Below, piece by piece: positions 32,450-38,741 of a DNA stretch of 38,741 bases. Numbering within the stretch: the first letter of the stretch is position 1; every line of letters starts with the position of its first letter. The notes under the pieces are model-generated. The model had not been told where the DNA came from. It ran no database searches and saw only the letters and a program-made list of their open reading frames with translations. The position numbers and the translations under genes were made by a program. Source of the stretch: Gemmatimonadota bacterium (GTDB taxonomy: Bacteria > Gemmatimonadota > Gemmatimonadetes > Gemmatimonadales > Gemmatimonadaceae); contig JAIUOB010000006.1 in assembly GCA_020161135.1 (NCBI GenBank), forward strand, positions 99,968 to 138,708. Direction: 5' to 3'.

Positions 32450-33088
32450 GTGATTCCTGGTCCCGACGCCATCCTCGAGCAGAAGTACCCCTTCACCGTC
32501 CCCGCGCTCGGCTACGCGACCACGGCTGTCGAGCCGGCGGTCGACGCGCAGACGATGACGATTCATCACGACCGCCATCATGCGGCGTACGTGACGAATC
32601 TCAACACGGCGCTGGCCTCGCAGACGGCCCTGCACCAGCACACGCTGGGGGAGTTGCTCATGGGGCTGCGCCGCTGGCCCGCGGCGGTGCAGACGGCCAT
32701 CCGCAACAACGGCGGCGGCCACGCGAATCACGCGCTGTTCTGGAAGCTCCTCTCGCCGGGCGGCGCGAGCGCGCCGAGCGGCAAGCTGGCGGAGTGGATC
32801 GCGCGCGACTTCGGCTCGACGGACGCGCTCAAGGCGCAACTCAAGGCGGCGGGTACGGGGCAGTTCGGCAGCGGCTGGGCATGGCTGGTGAAGACGGCCA
32901 CCAACCGGCTCGCGGTGCGTGGACTGCCCAACCAGGATTCGCCGCTGCTCGAGGGCGAGCTTCCCATTGTCGGGCTCGATGTCTGGGAGCACGCGTACTA
33001 CCTGAAGTACCAGAACCGCCGGGCCGACTATCTCGACGCGCTGCTGGCGCGCATCAACTGGGACGTGGCGGGCGCGCAGGTCCTCTGA
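32450..33088 (+). CDS. Fe/Mn superoxide dismutase, Mn-type features
   Basis: A 212-residue enzyme that converts superoxide to oxygen and peroxide. The metal ligands are His39 (TIHHDRHHAAYV), His94 (GGHANHALFWK), and the Asp and His of GLDVWEHAYYLKY. The second-sphere Gln is in PNQDSPL, and Gly precedes HANH, both typical of Mn enzymes. There is no signal peptide, so it is cytoplasmic. The start is GTG at 32450, seven bases after the previous stop; no ATG is available before the first conserved segment. The gene converges on the beta-propeller lipoprotein gene. Confidence 0.93.
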   Translation: MIPGPDAILEQKYPFTVPALGYATTAVEPAVDAQTMTIHHDRHHAAYVTNLNTALASQTALHQHTLGELLMGLRRWPAAVQTAIRNNGGGHANHALFWKLLSPGGASAPSGKLAEWIARDFGSTDALKAQLKAAGTGQFGSGWAWLVKTATNRLAVRGLPNQDSPLLEGELPIVGLDVWEHAYYLKYQNRRADYLDALLARINWDVAGAQVL

Positions 33089-33104
33089 CACCGTCGCGGC
33101 GGTG
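33089..33104. terminator. Short hairpin between convergent genes
   Basis: CACCG (33089-33093) and CGGTG (33100-33104) form a small stem in the 27-bp gap between the superoxide dismutase stop and the stop of the minus-strand lipoprotein. Position suggests a bidirectional terminator, but the stem is short and no U-run follows. Confidence 0.3.
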
Positions 33105-33115
33105 CTGCGACGCCG

Positions 33116-34216
33116 TCACAACGTCGGGAAGCGATACTCCCACACGACGCCGCGCCCGCCGAGGAGAAAGCTCACGCCATCGCGCCCTTCGTGCGGCAGC
33201 ACGATGCGGTGTTCCTCGTCGAGCACTTCGCGGTAGATGAGCGTTCCGTCGCGGGCGAACACCGCGAGGATGGAGCGCGTGGTCTGTCCGGGGGCGCCGA
33301 ACACGGCCACGAACGGCGCGGAGGGGCCCTTGCCGAGGAAGGTCGCCGCCACGACGCGCATGCCCTCGGCCATGCTGCCTGCCTCGACGCGCTTGACGCG
33401 CGTGAAGGTGGTGTCGAACACATCGACGCGACCGCCGGACGAGCTCACGAGGAACGGGCGTCGCGTGGGCGTGATGACGGGCTCGGTGCTGTAGCCGCGC
33501 GGCAGGTACAATGTGGCGACCGCGTGGTCGGCGTTGTCCATCAGCGCGAAGGTAGTGTCATTGAGGCTGTGCACGTACTCGCGCCGCGCATCGCCCAGCC
33601 AGTCGGCGGAGAGCATGGCGCGTCCGCGCGGATGGCGCGAGCGCTCGGCACCGGTCTCGAAGTCGATCACGGTGATGCTGTCGGAACCGGAGACCAGCAC
33701 GGAGCGTCCGTCGGGGAGATCGGCGATGGCGATGGTGCCGAGGTGGCCATACGAGCCGTCGTATCGCCACCGCATCTCACCCGTGGGGGAGACGCGTGCG
33801 GCGGACGGTTCACCGAGGGGTGCACTCACGACGACATCGCCGAGGTGTCCGGCGCTGTCGGTGGTGACGTCGGCAAAGAGCAGGTCGACGGGACTGCGCG
33901 CGCAGCCTCCGAGCCCGGTGGTGCCGACGATCTGGCAGAAGTGCTCGCCGACGGCGAGGATCTGCCCGCGGCGACTGTCGCGCGCGAGCTGCCAGACGAC
34001 CCCGAGGCGACTGTCGGCCGCGAAGCGCGTGAGCTGCGGGGAAATGGTCGCGATCTCGACGCGGACGTCACCGGCGTCGGCGTCGGTGCTGCAGGCGATC
34101 ATGCCGCCCGCAGCGAGTGCGCTGCCGAGGAGCGCGAGGCTCGCGCCGCGTGCGCGGCGCACCGCGCGCAGGGTATGGGGCTTGATGCGGGACTGGATGC
34201 GGAAGCGATGGCGCAT
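33116..34216 (-). CDS. Putative lipoprotein with beta-propeller-like repeats
   Basis: A 366-residue protein. An N-terminal basic stretch and hydrophobic segment end in a lipobox-like GGMIAC (about 34-39), so it is probably a lipid-anchored envelope protein. The rest has repeated strand-turn-strand units such as GTIAIADLPDGRSVLVSGSD in part, SITVIDFETGAERSRH, GGRVDVFDTTF and RSILAVFARDGTLIYREV. These resemble FG-GAP/PQQ-type propeller blades. No catalytic motif is visible. It diverges from the HExxH gene with a 120-bp gap. Confidence 0.65.
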   Translation of the reverse strand: MRHRFRIQSRIKPHTLRAVRRARGASLALLGSALAAGGMIACSTDADAGDVRVEIATISPQLTRFAADSRLGVVWQLARDSRRGQILAVGEHFCQIVGTTGLGGCARSPVDLLFADVTTDSAGHLGDVVVSAPLGEPSAARVSPTGEMRWRYDGSYGHLGTIAIADLPDGRSVLVSGSDSITVIDFETGAERSRHPRGRAMLSADWLGDARREYVHSLNDTTFALMDNADHAVATLYLPRGYSTEPVITPTRRPFLVSSSGGRVDVFDTTFTRVKRVEAGSMAEGMRVVAATFLGKGPSAPFVAVFGAPGQTTRSILAVFARDGTLIYREVLDEEHRIVLPHEGRDGVSFLLGGRGVVWEYRFPTL

Positions 34217-34336
34217 GCCGTATGATGATGCGCGCGCGCGCATTGCGCTTGGCCCCCGTGCTCGCGGCAGGTCACGATGCGTTGCCGGTCGCGTGACGGT
34301 GGTCACCTGATCTTCCACGGACTCTTCAGGACGCCC

Positions 34337-34990
34337 ATGAGCGGCTTCTTCGATCGGTTGCTGTCGCAGGTGGGGCTCGCGCGCGGGCGCGTGGTGCGCG
34401 GTGTGCGCGTGCAGCTCGACAACACGCGGGCGGACATTCGCGACGAGGAGGTGCTCGCGCGCCTCGACGAGGCGCTGGCGCTGGTGGCGACGTATGCCCC
34501 GCAGCGGTGGCGCCACCTGCAGCGTGACGTGCGCGGCATTCGGGTGGAGCGCTTCCCGACGCGCGGCGCGTTCCTCCCCGACGAGCGGGTGATCCTCACC
34601 GAGCTCACGTTTCTCGCACGCCGTGACATCTCGGCGGCGCCGGTGGCGTCGAGCATCCTGCACGAGGGGGTGCATGCGCGCGTGCATGCCTGGCGGGTGC
34701 GCCTCGCGGGCGGGCCACCACTCATTGCGCCGACGCCGAACGATGCGGACCGTGATCGGGCGCGGGAGGAGCGGTTGTGCCGCCGGGCCGAGCTGGCGTT
34801 CGGGCGCGCGTTGCCGCCGGAGCTGGGCGCGCCGGTGGTCGAGCGGGCGCTCGCGTCGTTGGCGATGGCCGATCACGACGTGGCGCCGGCGATCGACTGG
34901 CGGGTGGCGCGGGCGCGTCAGGACGCGGCGGATCGCGACGCGGCAGATCGGGACGCGGCGGATCGCGACGGGCAGGGGCAGGGCGCATGA
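34337..34990 (+). CDS. HExxH-motif protein of unknown function
   Basis: A 217-residue protein without a signal peptide. Residues 106-116 (SILHEGVHARV) contain HEGVH, an HExxH zinc-binding motif within a predicted helix, as in zincin metallopeptidases. A downstream cluster (EERLCRRAELAFG) could supply the third ligand through its Glu. The C-terminal 25 residues are three DAADR repeats (encoded by 15-bp repeats, about 34920-34970). I recognise no named family. The ATG at 34337 is preceded by AGGA nine bases away. It overlaps the MBL-fold gene by ATGA, so they are a translational pair. Confidence 0.65.
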   Translation: MSGFFDRLLSQVGLARGRVVRGVRVQLDNTRADIRDEEVLARLDEALALVATYAPQRWRHLQRDVRGIRVERFPTRGAFLPDERVILTELTFLARRDISAAPVASSILHEGVHARVHAWRVRLAGGPPLIAPTPNDADRDRAREERLCRRAELAFGRALPPELGAPVVERALASLAMADHDVAPAIDWRVARARQDAADRDAADRDAADRDGQGQGA

Positions 34991-35991
34991 GCGCGGGCGC
35001 GGTTGGGCCACGCGCATTTCTCGCGCAGGCGGGCGGCTGTCTCGCGCATGTGTTGCTGAGCGCGTCGTGCGCGTCGCCCCGCGCCCGTGGGCAGTGGACG
35101 GCGCCGTCCAATCCCACCGTCACGACGCAGCCGTTCGCGCGGCTCGACGCGATCGGGGCCGAGGCGTGGGCGGTCATCTCGACGCCGCTCGGGGGCGACC
35201 GCACCACGTTCGCGAACGGGGGGATCATCGCCGGGACGGCCGGGGTGGTGGTGGTCGAGGGCTTCTATCGCTCGGCGGGAGCCGAGTGGCTGGCGAGGCA
35301 GGCGCGGGCGCTCACGGGCCGGTGGCCGACGCACGTGGTGCTCACGCACTACCACGTCGACCACGCGTCGGGGGTGAACGGGTACGCCGGACTGGACACG
35401 GCGCCGGGCGCGCCGGCCCGTCCGGCGCTGTACGCGACGGCCTCGACGCGCACCGCGGCGGTGAGCGGCGCCCCGGTGGCGCCCGCGCGGGACGCGGCGC
35501 TCGAGCGGGCCTTTGCCGACGTGGTTGTGGTGGGGGCCGATCGGGGCGGGGTGATCGACCTGGGGAATCGCACGGTGCGTCTCGAGCCGCTGCGCGGGCA
35601 CACCGCCAGCGACCTGGTGGTGCACGACGAGGACGCGCGGCTGACGTTCGCGGGCGACCTGGTCTGGTCCGGGATGTTTCCCAACTTCGTGGACGCCGAC
35701 CCGCGGCGGTTGGCGGAGAGCGTGGCGCACCTGGCGCGTTCGGTGCGCCGGTCAGCGCGGCAGGTGCTGGTGCCCGGACACGGCGGGGTGGTGACGGCGG
35801 ACGGCATGGCGCAGTACGAGGGGCTGCTGGCGAGCCTCGAGGCGGCGGCGCGCGGGGGGTACGCGGCGGGGCGGCCGGCCGCCGAGGTGGCGGCCGGGTA
35901 CACGGTGCCGTCGGCGCTGGGAGAGTGGATGGCGACGAAATCGGGTGTGGAGCGGGCGATGACGGCGTGGTATCGCGTGCTGGCGTCATGA
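34987..35991 (+). CDS. Metallo-beta-lactamase-fold hydrolase, probably exported
   Basis: A 334-residue protein. The MBL metal motif is THYHVDH (His121, His123, Asp125, His126), followed by LRGHTASD, TFAGDLVW (Asp ligand) and VPGHGG. The N-terminal 30 residues are hydrophobic and end in LLSASC, a possible signal or weak lipobox, so export to the envelope is likely. The GGIIAGTAGVVVVEGFY strand pair is usual for the fold. Substrates range from beta-lactams and lactones to thioesters, and nothing here decides. It overlaps genes on both sides (ATGA), in one operon with the HExxH and GNAT genes. Confidence 0.82.
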   Translation: MSAGAVGPRAFLAQAGGCLAHVLLSASCASPRARGQWTAPSNPTVTTQPFARLDAIGAEAWAVISTPLGGDRTTFANGGIIAGTAGVVVVEGFYRSAGAEWLARQARALTGRWPTHVVLTHYHVDHASGVNGYAGLDTAPGAPARPALYATASTRTAAVSGAPVAPARDAALERAFADVVVVGADRGGVIDLGNRTVRLEPLRGHTASDLVVHDEDARLTFAGDLVWSGMFPNFVDADPRRLAESVAHLARSVRRSARQVLVPGHGGVVTADGMAQYEGLLASLEAAARGGYAAGRPAAEVAAGYTVPSALGEWMATKSGVERAMTAWYRVLAS

Positions 35992-36536
35992 GCGATGGCT
36001 CCGTCATTACGAGGCAGTTGAATGCCACTGACGCGCCACTTATTGCGCACTTGCACACAGAAAGCTGGCGCAGCGCGTATCGTGGTGTCCTGCTGGACAG
36101 CTATCTCGACGGCGATCTGCTCGCGGAGCGGGAGGCAACCTGGGCCGCGAAGCTGGGCGACGGCGCCGGAGTCGGCTGGCTGGCGGAGGCGGGTGGCGCC
36201 CCCGTCGGCTTCGTCTTCGTGCGGCCGGCGGGCGACGCGACGTGGGGGACCTGGATCGACAACCTGCATGTGCGTCCCGCGGTGAAGGGGCGCGGAATCG
36301 GGCGGCGACTGCTGCAGGCCGTGGCGGCGTGGGCGGCGGATGTGGCGCCGGAGCGCGGGCTCTGGCTGTGGGTGTACGCCCAGAACGCGGCGGCGCGGGG
36401 GTTCTACGGGCGCGTCGGCGGACGCGAGGTGGAGACCGTCGCGATGCGCTCGCCAGACGGGCGGCTGCTGCCGGAATGTCGGGTGGTGTGGCGCAGTCCC
36501 GAGGCCCTCGCCGAAGGGCTGCGTAACGGGCTCTGA
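35988..36536 (+). CDS. GNAT-family N-acetyltransferase
   Basis: A 182-residue protein of the acetyltransferase family. Seen: the N-terminal TESWRSAYRGVLLDSYLD stretch common in this subgroup, the core strand WIDNLHVRPAVKGRGIGRRLL with the acetyl-CoA loop KGRGIG, and LWVYAQNAAARGFYGRVGG near the end. It should transfer an acetyl group to an amine; substrate unknown. The ATG overlaps the MBL-fold stop (ATGA). It ends the three-gene operon; the following 166 bp hold inverted repeats. Confidence 0.88.
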   Translation: MSDGSVITRQLNATDAPLIAHLHTESWRSAYRGVLLDSYLDGDLLAEREATWAAKLGDGAGVGWLAEAGGAPVGFVFVRPAGDATWGTWIDNLHVRPAVKGRGIGRRLLQAVAAWAADVAPERGLWLWVYAQNAAARGFYGRVGGREVETVAMRSPDGRLLPECRVVWRSPEALAEGLRNGL

Positions 36537-36538
36537 CG

Positions 36539-36597
36539 CGTGCCTACCGAACCCATACGAACGATGGTCCGTCGCGTGGTGTCCAAGCGTAGGCACG
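36539..36597. repeat. 9-bp inverted repeat after the GNAT gene
   Basis: CGTGCCTAC (36539-36547) and GTAGGCACG (36589-36597) are perfect inverted copies with 41 bases between, starting three bases after the GNAT stop. It may end the operon's transcript or protect its 3' end; there is no U-run. Confidence 0.4.
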
Positions 36598-36664
36598 GCG
36601 CCACGCCCATTCCGTCGCTGCCCCCGTCATCGTAAGGTATGTGGTTCACCCACCGAGTCTCCGA

Positions 36665-36680
36665 CCGGGCTCCGGCCCGG
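36665..36680 (+). promoter_or_regulatory. GC-rich hairpin in the leader of the DUF305 gene
   Basis: CCGGGC and GCCCGG form a 6-bp stem around a four-base loop (tccg), 22 bases upstream of the DUF305 ATG. It could be the end of a terminator from the previous operon or a leader structure; the absence of a U-run favours the latter slightly. Confidence 0.35.
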
Positions 36681-36702
36681 CGTCCGTCAGCCTGATCACC
36701 CG

Positions 36703-37446
36703 ATGCGATCTGTCCGTTTCATCCGGGCGCTGCCTGTGAGGGCCACGCTGCTGGTGAGCGCCCTGTCCGCCCTTGGCGCCTGCGCCGGCGGCTCCCGCGG
36801 CAACCGTGCCCCTGACGAAGAGCGATTCCGCATGGGGGCTGCCGCGGCCGTCGCCCGTGCGCGCGCCGACAGCCTGCGCTACCCGTACACGAAGGCCGAC
36901 ATCGACTTCATGAGCGGGATGATCCACCACCACGCGCAGGCGATCACGATTTCGCGCTGGGCGGTGTCGCACGGTGCGAGCCCCGCGGTGCAGCGCCTGA
37001 CGGCGCGCATCATCAACGCGCAGACGGATGAAATCCGCCTGATGCAGACGTGGCTGACCGACCGCAACCAGCAGGCGCCGGTGGTGGACACCGCCGGCAA
37101 CGTGACCATGCCGGGCATGGCCGGCCACGACATGAGTGCGCACGCCGGTCACGGTGGCGGTGCGAACGCCCAGGGGCAGATGGAGATGCCCGGCATGCTG
37201 ACCGCCGCGCAGCTCGCGGAGCTCGACAAGGCGCGTGGTGCCGACTTTGACCGGCTGTTCCTCACCTACATGATCCAGCATCACCGCGGCGCGGTGACGA
37301 TGGTGAAGGTGCTGTTCGCCGCCGACGGTGCTGGCCAGGACGAGACGGTGTTCAAGTTCGCCAACGATGTCGAGGTCGATCAGAGCACCGAGATCAAGCG
37401 CATGATGACGATGATGCTCGAAAGCGGCTGGGTACCGCCGCTCTGA
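36703..37446 (+). CDS. DUF305-family lipoprotein
   Basis: A 247-residue protein with a signal sequence and clear lipobox (LSALGAC), so it is anchored in the envelope. It has the two DUF305 half-motifs: DFMSGMIHHHAQAI and FLTYMIQHHRGAV, each with a His pair in a helix. Between them is a Met/His-rich linker (MPGMAGHDMSAHAGHGG), which suggests copper or other metal binding. The function of DUF305 is not established; ferritin-like four-helix structure and metal handling are commonly proposed. It lies 46 bp before the LVIVD lipoprotein gene, a pairing I associate with Gemmatimonadota. Confidence 0.88.
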   Translation: MRSVRFIRALPVRATLLVSALSALGACAGGSRGNRAPDEERFRMGAAAAVARARADSLRYPYTKADIDFMSGMIHHHAQAITISRWAVSHGASPAVQRLTARIINAQTDEIRLMQTWLTDRNQQAPVVDTAGNVTMPGMAGHDMSAHAGHGGGANAQGQMEMPGMLTAAQLAELDKARGADFDRLFLTYMIQHHRGAVTMVKVLFAADGAGQDETVFKFANDVEVDQSTEIKRMMTMMLESGWVPPL

Positions 37447-37492
37447 TGTTCCCGTTGTGCAGGACCCGCTCCACTCCTCTCCCCTTCCCCCG

Positions 37493-38741
37493 ATGACCTT
37501 TCCTGCCTCCCGCGTGCTCCTGGCGAGTGCCGCCGCCGTGCTGCTCGGCGCCTGCGCTGCGAAGAAGCCCGACACTGCTCCCAACCCGGCGACCGATCCG
37601 CGCGTCGGCCTCAAGGCCGGCCTGTTCGACGCCGGCGAAGCCGTGTCCAACCTCAAGGTGCTGGCCCGTGCCCAGTCGCCGAAGGGGTTCCTCGGCATCA
37701 CCAACTCCGACCTCGCCTTCACGGGCAACTACGTCATCCAGGGCAACTACAACGGCCCGGTGGTGTGGGACATCAGCAACCCGTCGAGCCCGCAGCTCGT
37801 CGTGGCGTACGAGTGCCCGGCGTCGCAGAACGACGTGTCGGTGTACAAGAACCTGATGTTCATGTCGGCCGAGGCACAGAACGGTCGCGTGGACTGCAAG
37901 CCGGGTGGTGTGCGCGAGGCGGTGAGCAAGGAGCGCATGCGTGGCGTGCGCATCTTCGACATCTCGGACATCAAGAACCCGAAGCTCGTCGCGAACGTGC
38001 AGACGTGCCGCGGGTCGCACACGCACACGGTGCTCGAGAGCCCGACCGATCGCGACAACGTGTACATCTACGTGTCGGGCTCGAGCGGCATCCGGTCGGC
38101 GCAGGAGCTCGAGGGGTGCGCGGGTGACCTGGCGGCCAACGATCCGAACTCGTCGCGCCTGCGCATCGAGATCATCAAGGTGCCGCTCCGCGAGCCGGCG
38201 AAGGCGGCGGTGGTGGGACGCGCGAACATCTTCACGGGGCTCACCGAGCCGCCGCGTCACGGCCTGTCGGAGGCGGACAAGGCTGCGGCCGCGAAGCAGA
38301 TGGCCGATGCGCGTGCGCGGGGCGGCTTCGTGGTGAAGAATCCGCAGAGCGGCGCGGACATGCTCGCGCCCAACCAGCTCGTGCGCCCGATGCTCGACAG
38401 CCTGACCAAGGCGCGCGGCGGCACGGCGGTGAACGCGGCCGACAGCGCGGCGGCGCGTCCGCTGCTGCAGGCGGCGGTGAATCGCATGTTCGCGAACCCG
38501 GCGCCGCAGGGTGGCAACGGGGCGGTGAGCGACCGCTCGCAGTGCCATGACATCACGGTGTATCCGGCGCTGGGCCTCGCGGGTGGCGCGTGCGAAGGGC
38601 ACGGTATCCTGCTCGACATCAGCAACCCGGTGAACCCGGTGCGTCTCGACGCCGTGGCCGACTCGAACTTCGCCTACTGGCATTCGGCGACGTTCAACAA
38701 CGACGGCACCGCGATGCTGTTCAGCGACGAGTGGGGCGGCG
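37493..38741 (+). CDS. LVIVD-repeat lipoprotein, C-terminus outside the window
   Basis: An open frame of 416 codons that runs off the right edge without a stop. The signal sequence ends in a lipobox (LLGACAAKK), so it is lipid-anchored. The body has LVIVD-type propeller blades: YNGPVVWDISNPSSPQLVVAY in part, MRGVRIFDISDIKNPKLVA, GILLDISNPVNPVRLDAV, each with a D-I-S-[ND]-P core. Between blades there is a HTHTVLE segment and an insertion rich in Ala/Lys (about 255-340). Four or more cysteines (CPAS, VDCK, TCRG, GCAG) could form disulphides. Probably an extracellular scaffold; no enzymatic motif is visible. It is probably co-transcribed with the DUF305 gene. Confidence 0.85.
   Translation, partial: MTFPASRVLLASAAAVLLGACAAKKPDTAPNPATDPRVGLKAGLFDAGEAVSNLKVLARAQSPKGFLGITNSDLAFTGNYVIQGNYNGPVVWDISNPSSPQLVVAYECPASQNDVSVYKNLMFMSAEAQNGRVDCKPGGVREAVSKERMRGVRIFDISDIKNPKLVANVQTCRGSHTHTVLESPTDRDNVYIYVSGSSGIRSAQELEGCAGDLAANDPNSSRLRIEIIKVPLREPAKAAVVGRANIFTGLTEPPRHGLSEADKAAAAKQMADARARGGFVVKNPQSGADMLAPNQLVRPMLDSLTKARGGTAVNAADSAAARPLLQAAVNRMFANPAPQGGNGAVSDRSQCHDITVYPALGLAGGACEGHGILLDISNPVNPVRLDAVADSNFAYWHSATFNNDGTAMLFSDEWGG

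Noticed and set aside
34920..34975. 15-bp repeats as a separate genetic element
   Set aside because: They are in frame and encode the DAADR tail of the HExxH protein, so they are simple coding repeats.

Overview
The window is high-GC bacterial DNA with short gaps and many stop-start overlaps (ATGA or GTGA) between same-strand genes. The gene set fits a member of the Gemmatimonadota: a GSI-alpha glutamine synthetase, a DUF305 / LVIVD-repeat lipoprotein pair, a lysine-rich H1-like protein and several histidine kinase/regulator pairs. That placement is an inference from gene content; no rRNA or tRNA gene was found here. I see 33 protein genes, two of them cut by the window edges, and no CRISPR array or insertion sequence.

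Left end (1-1942): the start of a threonine-dehydratase-like gene and an SDR oxidoreductase run leftwards. Diverging from them is a small module in which a ribbon-helix-helix (antitoxin-type) gene overlaps by ATGA a gene for an ASCH-SWIB fusion protein, which sits where a PIN toxin normally sits.

Defence island (1953-12765, all minus strand, read from 12765 leftwards): a type III-like restriction subunit (helicase plus PD-(D/E)xK nuclease), an AlbA_2 (Schlafen-like) ATP-binding protein, a beta-class DNA methyltransferase, an HNH nuclease and a UvrD-type helicase with a RelE/ParE-like N-terminus. Three of the genes start with GTG, two junctions are 4-bp overlaps, and the methyltransferase specificity region has a clearly lower GC content. 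This looks like one expanded restriction-modification operon and is the strongest candidate for an under-described system.

Metabolic block (12833-21798, minus): alpha/beta hydrolase, MerR-type regulator, then serA, a GlcD-type FAD dehydrogenase, serB, a class V aminotransferase, an ADP-ribosylglycohydrolase and rmuC. The serA / FAD dehydrogenase / serB / aminotransferase set reads as a serine-synthesis operon with its own 2-hydroxyacid dehydrogenase. A possible three-way-junction RNA lies just upstream of serA, and a tandem repeat of eight 14-bp units separates serA from the next gene.

Signalling block (22064-30428, minus): a single-domain response regulator flanked by two related palindromes, an NtrB/NtrC-like pair, an acidic/lysine-rich H1-like protein 7 bp upstream of the pair, an HD-GYP response regulator with a GAF/PAS histidine kinase, and a zinc-ribbon membrane protein. 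Right end (30522-38741): glutamine synthetase, a small secreted protein, Mn-type superoxide dismutase, a beta-propeller-like lipoprotein (minus), then a HExxH protein, an MBL-fold hydrolase and a GNAT acetyltransferase coupled by ATGA overlaps, and finally DUF305 and LVIVD lipoproteins, the last running off the window.
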